Shown: positions 33,944-42,968 of the stretch, piece by piece | Numbering within the stretch: position 1 is the first letter of the stretch | How the letters are laid out: each line of letters begins with the position of its first letter | Origin: Candidatus Dependentiae bacterium | Lineage (GTDB): Bacteria > Babelota > Babeliae > Babelales > RVW-14 | Assembly: GCA_018266175.1 (NCBI GenBank) | Contig: JAFEAY010000028.1 | Span: forward strand, 1-64,000 | Reading direction: 5' to 3' | Length of the DNA: 64,000 nt | The notes under the pieces: model-generated | Database searches by the model: none | What the model was told of the DNA's origin: nothing | What the model saw: the letters and a program-made list of their open reading frames with translations, nothing else | Position numbers and translations under genes: made by a program

Positions 33944-36316
33944 ATGAAGAAGTTTGTTAAAGGATTTAGCCGAGCTTTAGGCCTGTGTATGGTCATGGGC
34001 TTGGTTGCCGTTTTTGGATTGCAGGCGATGGATCAAGCGGCGGTAACAGCTGCTCCGGTTGTAGCATCTGCTCCAGCTGTAACACCAGCGCCGGTTGTTG
34101 AAGCACCCGCAACCGTTGCAGCTCCTGTTATGGCTTCAACTGTTGCACCTTCAACCGAGCAGGCTAAAGTTGCAGAAATACAGGTTGGGCAAAGTGATAT
34201 TGCTCGTGTAGAGGCTGAAATTGCCAAAGCAACTCAGGATGCTGAAGTGCTTAAGGTTAAGGCCGAAGAAGCAATGAAAAAAGTTTTGATGCTTGAGCAG
34301 ACGGGCAAAATCGCCAGCGATGAATATGCTCCAGCGTCAGCAGAAGCGTTACGTCTTCGTGAAGAGTATGAAAATGCTCGTTTAAGGATTACTAAGCTTG
34401 TAGGTGAAAAAGCTTCAGTTGTTGCTCAATCACAAGGTGTGAAGTTGAGCTTGATTGAGCAAATGAAGGCTCGAATTGGAGCTGCGGTACAAGTGCTCAA
34501 GCAAGAAGCCGCTGTGCATTTGGCAAAAGCTGAAATGGCTCCAGTGACTCAGCTTGCCGCTGAAGTTGCAAAAACTATTCCTGCCGATAAGGCGCTTTCA
34601 ACGCCAGTAGCGGTGCCATTCACTGCAGAGCTATCACCAGAAACATTGAAGCTTAAAGAGCAAGCAATAAAGGCTCGAGAAGAGTCGAGTAAAGCTGCCC
34701 AACGAGCACAGCTTGCAGAAGAGCAGATGAACAAATTGACTGCTGAATATGAAAAGACTAAGCAATCAATTGCACTTGCTCAAGCTCGAGAAGCTGAAGC
34801 AAATCAAAAAGCACTTGAGTTGCAAGCAAAAGTTGATGCAGCAGCCGCTGCTGCAAAGCAAGCTGAGCTCAAAGCTGCGCAAGTTGCTCCTATCGTACAA
34901 CAAGCAGCGGCGGTGCCAGTACCCGGTGCAGCATCTGCACCGGTAGTTGTAACCGCGGTAAACCTTCCTGGCGGCTTTGAAGCTGAAGGACATGGGCTTG
35001 TTGACTTGACGGTTGGTGCTCATAACAACGGACTTGAAATGTGGGCTGTAGACAGTAACAAAATGCTTCGTCGTTGGAATGCACAGCTTCCAGCAGGAAG
35101 TCGATTTGAAGTTGTTAATGCGGTTGATTCATCAGGTGCTGCATTGTCAGACTTCTCAAGTGTTTCAGTTGCGTCAGATGGAACTCTTGGAGCCATTAGT
35201 GGTGGTCGAGCATTCATTTACGACTGGTCAACAAATCAATGGTCAGCTATGAATGTTGGTGCTGAGCAAGAAAGTCTTATGCTTGATAAGATTTCTGTTG
35301 GTAACAACGTGAATATTTGGGCGGTTGATAGCAAAAATCAAAAAATTTATCAGTTAACACAAATTGGTTGGGTTGATCGTTTTGATGGAAAAGCGGTAAG
35401 TGCTTCGCTTGATAATACAGTACTTGCATTAAACGCTCAAGGCGTTGCTTCTCGTTATGTTCTGAGAACAGCAACTCCTACAGCTGCTAAACGAAAAAAA
35501 GCTCAGAAAAAAGCGGCAAAAGGTGTTAAAGGTAAAGCCTCTAAGAAAAAAGCTGTAAAAAAAGCTGCGAAGAAGGCCGCGAAGAAAGCTGCTGTTGTAG
35601 CTCAAGCGGGAGTTTCTGCTGAAGCTTCAACAACCGTTCAAGCAACTCCAAGTTCATCCTGGCAAGTAGTTGATCCAAATAATCGTCAAAAGCTTGATGA
35701 CATTTCTGTAGTAAGTAAGGATCTTGCTCTTGGTGTTGCACAAGGGACCAGAGAGTTGATTCAATTGGTAAGCAATCGTACCCAATGGGCAAGCGCAATG
35801 GGTGCTGATGGTAAACCTGCAACAGGTATTGCTCGTATCGCTGCAAACGCTGCAGGGACTATGGCGATTATCGATGCTCAAGGCAATGTAAGTCGCCGTG
35901 GAACCGCTGCTGTTTCAGCAACAGCTGCTGCGGTTGCTCGTCAAAAAGCAACAGCAACAGGCAAGCCTGCTCAAAAAGGTGCAGCTCAGAAAGCTGGCAA
36001 AAAGGCTGGTAAAAAAGGAGCCAAAAAAGCGGCTAAAAAAGCTGGCAAAAAGGGTGTAGCTAAGAAAGCTGGTAAAAAAGGAGCCGCCAAGAAGGGTGCT
36101 AAAAAAGGCGCAGCTAAAAAGGGCGCCGCTGCTCAAGGTAAAGCTGCTGTAGGCAAGAGCGCTCGTAAAGCTACCAAGGGTAAAGGCTCAGCGCGTAAAG
36201 GTGCTGCAGCTAAAAAAGGAACCAAAAAATCAGCATCAAAAGCTCCAGCTCGTAAAGGTGCAAAGAAAAGTATGAAGCCTAAACGTGTAGGACAGAAAAA
36301 GTCAGCTGCAGTCTAA
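33944..36316 (+). CDS. exported coiled-coil + tectonin-like propeller + H1-like basic tail protein
   Basis: 790 aa. Order: signal peptide (1-28), Ala/Val/Pro linker (29-75), helical coiled coil (78-315), tectonin-like beta-propeller (about 340-660; blades such as VNIWAVDSKNQKIYQL), and a 125-residue Lys/Ala/Gly tail like histone H1 or chlamydial Hc1/Hc2. A second Lys/Ala stretch (about 515-548) interrupts the propeller between blades, which is odd for a folded domain. Tectonins bind sugars or lipids on cell surfaces. GGAGAGG precedes the ATG. It is the first gene of the island to show the full plan. Confidence 0.75.
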   Translation: MKKFVKGFSRALGLCMVMGLVAVFGLQAMDQAAVTAAPVVASAPAVTPAPVVEAPATVAAPVMASTVAPSTEQAKVAEIQVGQSDIARVEAEIAKATQDAEVLKVKAEEAMKKVLMLEQTGKIASDEYAPASAEALRLREEYENARLRITKLVGEKASVVAQSQGVKLSLIEQMKARIGAAVQVLKQEAAVHLAKAEMAPVTQLAAEVAKTIPADKALSTPVAVPFTAELSPETLKLKEQAIKAREESSKAAQRAQLAEEQMNKLTAEYEKTKQSIALAQAREAEANQKALELQAKVDAAAAAAKQAELKAAQVAPIVQQAAAVPVPGAASAPVVVTAVNLPGGFEAEGHGLVDLTVGAHNNGLEMWAVDSNKMLRRWNAQLPAGSRFEVVNAVDSSGAALSDFSSVSVASDGTLGAISGGRAFIYDWSTNQWSAMNVGAEQESLMLDKISVGNNVNIWAVDSKNQKIYQLTQIGWVDRFDGKAVSASLDNTVLALNAQGVASRYVLRTATPTAAKRKKAQKKAAKGVKGKASKKKAVKKAAKKAAKKAAVVAQAGVSAEASTTVQATPSSSWQVVDPNNRQKLDDISVVSKDLALGVAQGTRELIQLVSNRTQWASAMGADGKPATGIARIAANAAGTMAIIDAQGNVSRRGTAAVSATAAAVARQKATATGKPAQKGAAQKAGKKAGKKGAKKAAKKAGKKGVAKKAGKKGAAKKGAKKGAAKKGAAAQGKAAVGKSARKATKGKGSARKGAAAKKGTKKSASKAPARKGAKKSMKPKRVGQKKSAAV

Positions 36317-36479
36317 AAAGTAGATTAAAGTCTTAGTTTTAAAGAAGCGCGTGTTCAAAGCACGCGCTTCTTTTTTAACAAATCTATTTTTGACGTAACT
36401 AAATGTGTTAGCTTTTGCACATGTAGTGTTGTCATGAAAATAAAAATAAGCAGATCTTTTCTGATAAGAAGGGGATGGA

Positions 36480-38102
36480 ATGAAGTTGAGAGTAGGAATT
36501 TTTTCTTTGCGTAAAATATTATTTCTTGTGGTGGTATTACTTTGTTCTGCCGGTTCACTTATTACAGCGCCTATTCAAGACGACAGGACTCAGCTTAATG
36601 AGCTTAATAATTCTATCAGAGCGGATCGAGCTAAATTTGATGCTTTGCTGAATGAAGTTTGGGGAAATGTTCCAAATCCTCAAAATCCAAGCGTAATGAT
36701 GCGTAAACAGATAAATTTTTCTCGTGATAAAGTGACAGCGCTCAAAGATATGCTCAAATATATGGACGTACAGCTTGCAAAGCAAATCATCTTAGCTAAA
36801 AAAATGAATTTATCTGATCAAGAAAAGATTAATTTTCCAGGCGGAATTCATCGATTTACACGTGTTGAAATTGCTAATTCGCAAATTAAAGATGACGCGG
36901 GTGCATCATCTCAACCTCAAGCTTCCGTGTCTTCAGCAACTGCAGGTGGGATTTCAGCTCAGAATGATCGGGCGGAGTTTGATCGACTTCTTGAAGAATA
37001 TAAAAAGGATTACAGCAAGCTGAGAGATCTTTTTTTTGCGGTTCATGGCGGGCCGGGTAACCCTATTAATACAAGTAAAAAGCAATTTAATTTTGATGCC
37101 GATAAGGTTAATGCGGTAAAACAATTTAAAAATACTTTTACAACAACATGGGATGAAAAAGCTAAAAAATTTATTGAGCTTGGGACAAAGCTCGGAATGA
37201 GTTCCAAAGAAGTGATCAGCCGCACTGGAATTGTTGATCATATGATGTTTGAGCGTATTGATCGTTTAACCATTAAAAGTTTGCCAACACCTATACCGGC
37301 CTCAACACCAACTCCAATTTCTACACCTGCTCCTACACCAGCACTAGCACCTACTCCTACACCAACACCAGTGCCTACGCCAGTTGTTGCGCCAGTCGTG
37401 GCTCCAACTTCAACACCAGCATCTGTCGTAACTCCAGTACCAGCACCTGTAGAAGCTTCTGGGCCAACGGATGCTGATTTGCAAAGTGTCCGTAATGAAT
37501 CAAAAAAACTTAAAGAAGAGTGTAAGAGATTGCGTAAAGAAGCGGATAGGTTGACGGTGCTCTTAGCTCAGGAAACCAAAAATAAATCAGTTTCAGATGA
37601 AGAGATGGGCAAATTAAAACTTTGTGATCTTGAAAAAGCTGAGCTTATGAAAAAAGTTGTTCATGCAGAAGCTGAGCGTGAGCGTTTACTTACTATGTTG
37701 ATGCAGGCTGTTGAGCAGTTACGAGCATTGATGAATCGTGTAAAACAAGGCGAAACGCTAACGGTTAAAGCGGTTATGGCAGCAGCACCACTTGCGACAA
37801 CTCCTGTGGGAGTAATTCCTGGAGTTGTAACTCCTGTAGAACCTGCAGTACCAAAGCCAGCTGCGAAAAAGACTCCAGTGAAAAAGAAAAAAGCTTCAAA
37901 GAAAAAAGCCAAGAAAGCGAAAAAATCTGCCAAGAAGAAAACAAAGACGGCATCAAAAAAGACTTTAAATAAAAAAATAAGCAAAAAGAAAAAGCCTGCA
38001 AAGCGTGCGGGCGGAGCCAAGCGTAAAAAAGCAACAGGTCCGAAAAAAGCAAGTAAGAAAAAAGCGCCATTACGAAAAAAACAAGCAAAAAATCTAAAAT
38101 AA
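36480..38102 (+). CDS. exported duplicated-domain + coiled coil + basic tail protein
   Basis: 540 aa. After the signal peptide come two copies of a roughly 95-residue module, each with a DRAKFDALL or DRAEFDRLL helix, an INFSRDKVTALK or FNFDADKVNAVK helix and a G-GI-(H/D)xxxFxRI end. Then a Pro/Thr linker (about 270-330, PTPTPTPVPTPV), a coiled coil (335-425) and a Lys-rich tail (about 465-540). From about residue 368 on it is nearly identical to the next gene. The duplicated module is not one I know. AAGGGGATGG precedes the ATG. Confidence 0.7.
   Translation: MKLRVGIFSLRKILFLVVVLLCSAGSLITAPIQDDRTQLNELNNSIRADRAKFDALLNEVWGNVPNPQNPSVMMRKQINFSRDKVTALKDMLKYMDVQLAKQIILAKKMNLSDQEKINFPGGIHRFTRVEIANSQIKDDAGASSQPQASVSSATAGGISAQNDRAEFDRLLEEYKKDYSKLRDLFFAVHGGPGNPINTSKKQFNFDADKVNAVKQFKNTFTTTWDEKAKKFIELGTKLGMSSKEVISRTGIVDHMMFERIDRLTIKSLPTPIPASTPTPISTPAPTPALAPTPTPTPVPTPVVAPVVAPTSTPASVVTPVPAPVEASGPTDADLQSVRNESKKLKEECKRLRKEADRLTVLLAQETKNKSVSDEEMGKLKLCDLEKAELMKKVVHAEAERERLLTMLMQAVEQLRALMNRVKQGETLTVKAVMAAAPLATTPVGVIPGVVTPVEPAVPKPAAKKTPVKKKKASKKKAKKAKKSAKKKTKTASKKTLNKKISKKKKPAKRAGGAKRKKATGPKKASKKKAPLRKKQAKNLK
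37585..38030 (+). repeat. duplicated coiled-coil/basic-tail cassette, copy 1
   Basis: Nearly identical in sequence to 38865-39310 in the next gene (from the SVSDEEMGKLK coding region into the Lys-rich tail), while the 5' parts of the two genes are unrelated. Confidence 0.8.
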
Positions 38103-38137
38103 ATAGTTTTTCCTAAGGACGAAGAAAGGGTTATTGT

Positions 38138-39343
38138 ATGAAATTGAGAATAATTCCAATGTTGCTTATGCTGGTGACCTTATCAACAACATCTTTTATT
38201 TTTTCAACAGCGCAAGAGCCTCGATCAGATGAGCAACCGCAAGCAGTACTAGATCAACTTCCTGATGGAGTAGTTGTTGCAATAGGAGCGGCAAATGGTC
38301 CAATGGGTCGTGGCTATTTAAAAAATGATGGGGGACTTTTTACCTTCGTTAAAGGTAATAGTTATGAAGATAAGCCTGAGTTTAAGTACCAAATAGTTCG
38401 CCAAGGAAATGTGATTGGTGTCAAATCAATAGTGTCAGGCAAGATTTTGCGTTCTTCAAAGAGCATGGGATACGCATTAAAATTTGATGCAGCAGACATG
38501 AGTTCTCCAGAAGCACAATTTGTTTTGTGGGCTCCTTCGAATCAAAAAGATCTTTCGCGTATATGGTTGTACAATCGAGCAACACAAGGGTTTATTAGTG
38601 TACGCAACAGGCCTGATGAGGTTGTAACCTATGATCATACCAACACAGGTGCACAACATGCTCCATGGGAAGAACTTTTTCTTGAAGTTAAGACTTCAGT
38701 GCCAGCTCCAACACCTGCTCCTGTGTCAGTAGATGTTGCAGTACCAACTGTCGCTGATCTAAAGAGTGCGCAGGATGAACTGAAAAAAGTTGAAGAAGAA
38801 CTTAAAGGTTTGCGTAAAGAAGTTGATCGCTTAACCGCTTTACTCGCTCAAGAAACCAAGAAAAAGTCGGTCTCTGATGAAGAGATGGGTAAATTAAAAG
38901 TTTGTGATCTTGAAAAAGCTGAGCTCATGAAAAAAGTTGTTCATGCAGAGGCTGAGCGTGAACGCTTGTTTACTATGTTGATGCAAGCCGTTGAGCAGTT
39001 GCGAGCATTGATGAATCGTGTCAAACAAGGAGAAACGCTCACGGTTAAAGCGGTTATGGCTGCAGCACCACTTGCAACAACTCCTGTGGGGGTAGTTCCT
39101 GGAGTAGTAACTCCTGTAGAACCTGTAGCACCAAAACCAGCTGTGAAAAAGGCTCCAGTAAAAAAGAAAAAAGCTATAAAGAAAAAAGCTAAGAAAGCAA
39201 AGAAATCTGCCAAGAAAAAAACGAAGAAAGCTGGCAAAAAAGCTTCAAACAAAAAAATAAGCAAAAAGAAAAAACCTGCAAAGCGTGCGGGCGCAGCCAA
39301 GCGTAAAAAAGCCTCAAAGAAGAAGGCAGCGCTTAAAAAATAA
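38138..39343 (+). CDS. exported beta-trefoil-like + coiled coil + basic tail protein
   Basis: 401 aa. Signal peptide (MLLMLVTLSTTSFIFSTA), then a roughly 155-residue domain with fascin/ricin-like trefoil features: LPDGVVVAIGAANG, FKYQIVRQGNVIGVKSIVSG, KILRSS, EAQFVLWAP and ATQGFISV. The same domain recurs in at least three other genes of the island. Then Pro linker, coiled coil (about 205-290) and Lys-rich tail (about 330-401), almost the same as in the gene before. It lies 35 nt after that gene, with AAAGGG before the ATG. Confidence 0.75.
   Translation: MKLRIIPMLLMLVTLSTTSFIFSTAQEPRSDEQPQAVLDQLPDGVVVAIGAANGPMGRGYLKNDGGLFTFVKGNSYEDKPEFKYQIVRQGNVIGVKSIVSGKILRSSKSMGYALKFDAADMSSPEAQFVLWAPSNQKDLSRIWLYNRATQGFISVRNRPDEVVTYDHTNTGAQHAPWEELFLEVKTSVPAPTPAPVSVDVAVPTVADLKSAQDELKKVEEELKGLRKEVDRLTALLAQETKKKSVSDEEMGKLKVCDLEKAELMKKVVHAEAERERLFTMLMQAVEQLRALMNRVKQGETLTVKAVMAAAPLATTPVGVVPGVVTPVEPVAPKPAVKKAPVKKKKAIKKKAKKAKKSAKKKTKKAGKKASNKKISKKKKPAKRAGAAKRKKASKKKAALKK
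38865..39310 (+). repeat. duplicated coiled-coil/basic-tail cassette, copy 2
   Basis: Pairs with 37585-38030. The divergence is mostly at third codon positions, so both copies look maintained as coding sequence. Confidence 0.8.
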
Positions 39344-39391
39344 AAATAAAAAGAGAGAACAGAGATTTTGAATTTTGTAGAAAGGGAACAT

Positions 39392-40684
39392 GTGAAGATA
39401 CTCTCAAATAAGTTTTATTTTCGTATGCTTTTATTAGTGACTGGTGCATTGCATTGTGCAATAGGATCTTCTATTGCGAGCTCCGATCCTCTAGCGATCG
39501 AAAAGTTAACAGGAATTTTGAACATCTTGCCGTATGATCAGGCTGATGCTTCAGACCCAACAAATGTTAATCAAAAATATATTCTTGGATTAATTCCAGA
39601 CAAGCCCGTTGAAGTAAATAAAGTTGCCATTGAGCACAGTTTTTACAGGCCATCATGTAATATATCTCCTGATGGGAAGTACAATCAATTTTTTATTGGA
39701 TGGGGCCCTCATATTTATTGGACTCCCAATGAAAATAAAGAGATTATCTGGAAGCATCCAGGTGGTCCTCAGTATCCAGAAAAAAGAACGGTTCAGGGAG
39801 ATCAGTGGAATTTTGAAATAAAATTTGTTGAAGATGATTCTGAGATTTACAAGAAATTTCCACGTGAAATATATGTCGGAACGATTAAGCATGTAGCTAC
39901 AGGTTTATATCTTACAGCATATCCAAAAGCTGGTTCTCGCCCGCAATTAAAGCCCCAGTCGGGTGGAAAAGAGCAGAAGTTTTATTTTGTTATGACTTAC
40001 AATCAAAGACCAGATGTAACTTCAAGACCTGTACCAACTCCAACTCCAGCGCCTGCTCCTGTAGTTGTACCAACACCTGCACCAATTGTTCCAGCAAAGC
40101 CAGACTACAGTGTTAAAATTCAAAGAATAAAAAACAGAATCAGCAAGCTCAAAGAAGAGTGCGACCGTCTACGCAAAGAAATTGATAATTTGAATCAAGC
40201 ATTAGCAAATTTGAAATCTGGAAATCAAGATCCAATTCAAGCAAGTATCAGTGTTTGTGAACAATCAAAAGCTCATTTAGTAAAACGACTTGCATTTATT
40301 GAGCAAGATCGTGCACAACTTAAAGAACAATTATTGCAAGCGCTTGAGCAGATGCGCGCATTGATGGAGCGCATTAAGCAAGGCAAGCCTGTAACGATTG
40401 AAATTATTGAGCAGAAAGCACCAATAGCCGCAGCGCCCGTTGCAGAACTTTATGTACCAGCTGCACAAGCAGCAGCGGTAAAAAAAGCTGAAGCAAAGAA
40501 AGTGAAGAAGGCCAAGGCAGCAAAAAAAGGTAAGAAAGCCAAGAAGGGTAAGAAAGCTCAAAAGAAGACTGCCAAAAAAAAGACCTCTAAAAAACCTGCT
40601 AAAAAAGGTGCCGCTCAAAAAAAGAGTTCAAGAAAACAAGTAAAGAAAGTTGCTGCAAAAAATAAAACTGCAGTAAAAAAATAG
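39392..40684 (+). CDS. exported trefoil-like + coiled coil + basic tail protein (GTG start)
   Basis: 430 aa from GTG 39392, chosen because AAAGGGA lies 4 nt before it and it opens a clean signal peptide (MKILSNKFYFRMLLLV); a TTG 24 nt upstream is the alternative. The N-terminal domain (about 35-205) is beta-rich, with EIYVGTIKHVATGLYLTAYP recalling a trefoil repeat. Then a Pro linker, a coiled coil with one Cys (DPIQASISVCEQSK) and a Lys/Ala tail. The coiled coil is nearly identical to that of the following WD40-like gene. Confidence 0.7.
   Translation: MKILSNKFYFRMLLLVTGALHCAIGSSIASSDPLAIEKLTGILNILPYDQADASDPTNVNQKYILGLIPDKPVEVNKVAIEHSFYRPSCNISPDGKYNQFFIGWGPHIYWTPNENKEIIWKHPGGPQYPEKRTVQGDQWNFEIKFVEDDSEIYKKFPREIYVGTIKHVATGLYLTAYPKAGSRPQLKPQSGGKEQKFYFVMTYNQRPDVTSRPVPTPTPAPAPVVVPTPAPIVPAKPDYSVKIQRIKNRISKLKEECDRLRKEIDNLNQALANLKSGNQDPIQASISVCEQSKAHLVKRLAFIEQDRAQLKEQLLQALEQMRALMERIKQGKPVTIEIIEQKAPIAAAPVAELYVPAAQAAAVKKAEAKKVKKAKAAKKGKKAKKGKKAQKKTAKKKTSKKPAKKGAAQKKSSRKQVKKVAAKNKTAVKK
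40096..40481 (+). repeat. duplicated coiled-coil cassette, copy 1
   Basis: Closely matches 42196-42577. The terminator regions after both genes (40658-40775 and 42763-42885) also match, so the whole 3' end was copied; the Lys tails between have diverged. Confidence 0.8.
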
Positions 40685-40713
40685 ACCTTTGGCCTCAAGA
40701 ACAGGATGATGCG

Positions 40714-40741
40714 TGGCGGGATTAACAGTCTCGCCATTTTT
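40714..40741 (+). terminator. rho-independent terminator
   Basis: TGGCGGGA (40714-40721) and TCTCGCCA (40729-40736), then T-run. Duplicated at 42824. Confidence 0.88.
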
Positions 40742-40853
40742 CTATTCAAAGCGTTATAGGTATTTCTAAGATCTTGTTTTTATACAAGAGCTCAGGGTAA
40801 ATTTATTTGGTTATTTTTAGTTTTGATAAATCAAAAAAGTAAGGGTTATAAGT

Positions 40854-42791
40854 ATGATAAAAAATATTTTCAAAGTTACTCTGATATTAGTTATAGCCGT
40901 TACAACATTCAGACAGCAAGATCTTTTGTCGAGTTCTTCTGTGACGCTTACCCCTTTTAAGAGCTTTGATTACGGAAGAGTGAATCTCATGAGCGCTGCT
41001 TGGAGCCCTAACGGAGAGATGTTAGCGCTTGGTGGTAATGGTCCAATCAGCACAAGTGGTACAATTGACTTTATGAATGATCATGAGTTGCGTGTGTGTC
41101 ATTATTTGCAGGGTGAGTTCAAAAATTTTGCCAGTAGTCCTTATAAGCCATACATTTTTACAGTTGCTTGGTCACCGAATGGTAAGCATCTTGTGGTGGG
41201 CGGAAACACAGGATCTGCTGCAAATGCCAGTGACCTTCAGGTATTTAGTATAACGGGTAAAACTTCAATGGTTATGGTTACAAGTGTTGACTATGGTTAT
41301 GACAATCATATTTTAAATGCAGCATGGTCTCCTGATGGGAAATTTATTGCATTTGGAGGGGATGGTGCTCAGCAAACTGGTGGATTTAATAATCGAGATG
41401 GGCTAAGAATATATGGATTTGATGGAGTAACATTAACTCCTATCACCAGTCAGTCATACGGACCAACAGCTCCAGGTGGATATGGATGTCAAATTTTTCA
41501 GGTGGCATGGTCACCAGATGGAAAGACTCTTGCAATTGGAGGATTTGCTCCAGCAGCAGCAGGTGGATTTAATAATACTCATGGTTTAAGGCTGTATAGC
41601 TTTGATGGAAAAAATCTGACTCCTTTGACAAGTGAAGATTATGGTGATGTTATTTATGCATTAGCATGGTCTCCTGATGGCTCTAAGCTTGCAGTTGGTG
41701 GTATTGGTGTTCGACCAGCTTCTGGTATTTTTGCAAATAACAACTCTTTACGAATTTATAATTTTGCTGGAGGAGCTTTAACTCCTGTGGCAAGCGATTC
41801 TTGTGGTCCTGAAGTTCGTTCAATTAAATGGTTTGCAAATGGCAAGTCTTTAATTGTTGCTGGACGATTAGACCCTAATAATAAAGAAGGTTTTGGTAAT
41901 CAGTATGAAGTGAAAATATATGGTTTTGATAACCAAGCACTTACTCCATTGGCAGGACAAAGTTATGGAAACATCGTTTTCACGGTTGCATTAAGCCCTG
42001 ATGAAAAAACTTTGGTGGTTGGAGGTAATCCTCCTACCGCCAATACAGGAGGATTTACTGATTACAAAATGGTTAGAGTTTATGCATTGAGTAGTCAAGA
42101 TAAAAATCCAATACCAGCACCTGTAGTTCCACCAGCACAATTCCCTAAGCCTGCCCCTGTAGCTCTAGCTGTACCAGTTGCAGTGCTCCCAGCAAAACCA
42201 GACTACAGTGTTAACATTCAAAGAATAAAAAATAGGATTAGCAAAATAAAAGAAGAGTGCGACCGTTTACGTAAAGAAATTGAGAATCTGAATCAGGCAC
42301 TAGTAAACTTGAAATCTGGTAATCAAGATCCGATTCAAGCGAGCATGAGTGTTTGTGAACAATCAAAAACTCATTTAGCAAAACGTCTTGCATTTATTGA
42401 GCAAGATCGCGCACAACTTAAAGAACAATTATTGCAAGCGCTTGAGCAGATGCGCGCATTGATGGATCGCATTAAGCAAGGCAAGCCTGTAACGATTGAA
42501 ATTATTGAGCAGAAAGCACCAATAGCCGCAGCGCCCGTTGCGGAGCTTTATGTACCAGCAGCACAAGCAGCAGCTCAAAAGAAAGATGGAGTTAAGAAAG
42601 TTAAGAAGCGTAAGAAGGCTGCTAAGAAAAATAAGAAACCAAAGACTAAAAAATCAAAGAAGACTGCTAAGAACGATGCTCGTGGTGGCGTGCAGCGCAA
42701 AGGGAGTGCACCCCGAAAAGCTCCAGTAAAAAAATCTGTATCAAAAAAAGCAATACAGCCGGTAAAAAATAAAACTGCAGTAAAAAAATAA
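40854..42791 (+). CDS. exported seven-bladed WD40-like propeller + coiled coil + basic tail protein
   Basis: 645 aa. After a signal segment come seven WD40/PD40-like blades (about 30-415): each has the A-W-S-P-(D/N)-G-K, x-L-A-x-G-G pattern, for example AAWSPNGEMLALGGNG and VAWSPDGKTLAIGGFA. Such propellers are protein- or ligand-binding platforms. Pro linker (420-445), then the same coiled coil as the preceding gene and a Lys-rich tail ending KNKTAVKK in both. AAGGG precedes the ATG. This propeller type differs from the tectonin-like one in the neighbours, so the head has been exchanged. Confidence 0.78.
   Translation: MIKNIFKVTLILVIAVTTFRQQDLLSSSSVTLTPFKSFDYGRVNLMSAAWSPNGEMLALGGNGPISTSGTIDFMNDHELRVCHYLQGEFKNFASSPYKPYIFTVAWSPNGKHLVVGGNTGSAANASDLQVFSITGKTSMVMVTSVDYGYDNHILNAAWSPDGKFIAFGGDGAQQTGGFNNRDGLRIYGFDGVTLTPITSQSYGPTAPGGYGCQIFQVAWSPDGKTLAIGGFAPAAAGGFNNTHGLRLYSFDGKNLTPLTSEDYGDVIYALAWSPDGSKLAVGGIGVRPASGIFANNNSLRIYNFAGGALTPVASDSCGPEVRSIKWFANGKSLIVAGRLDPNNKEGFGNQYEVKIYGFDNQALTPLAGQSYGNIVFTVALSPDEKTLVVGGNPPTANTGGFTDYKMVRVYALSSQDKNPIPAPVVPPAQFPKPAPVALAVPVAVLPAKPDYSVNIQRIKNRISKIKEECDRLRKEIENLNQALVNLKSGNQDPIQASMSVCEQSKTHLAKRLAFIEQDRAQLKEQLLQALEQMRALMDRIKQGKPVTIEIIEQKAPIAAAPVAELYVPAAQAAAQKKDGVKKVKKRKKAAKKNKKPKTKKSKKTAKNDARGGVQRKGSAPRKAPVKKSVSKKAIQPVKNKTAVKK
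42196..42577 (+). repeat. duplicated coiled-coil cassette, copy 2
   Basis: Pairs with 40096-40481; carries IKNRISKIKEECDRLRKEIE in the protein. Confidence 0.8.
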
Positions 42792-42823
42792 CGTTATAAA
42801 ATAGAGAATAAAGTAATGAGCAA

Positions 42824-42851
42824 TGGCGGGATTAACAGTCTCGCCATTTTT
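42824..42851 (+). terminator. rho-independent terminator
   Basis: The same stem as at 40714: TGGCGGGA and TCTCGCCA, then T-run. The flanks up to about 42885 are also copied. Confidence 0.88.
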
Positions 42852-42968
42852 CGATTCAAAGCAGTGTCTTATTTCTAAAATCTTGTTTTTGATGGCTATG
42901 CGTATGTTAAAATTTTTTAACATACATAACTTTGAATAAGAATAAATAAGGCGTGAAAGGATTGATGG

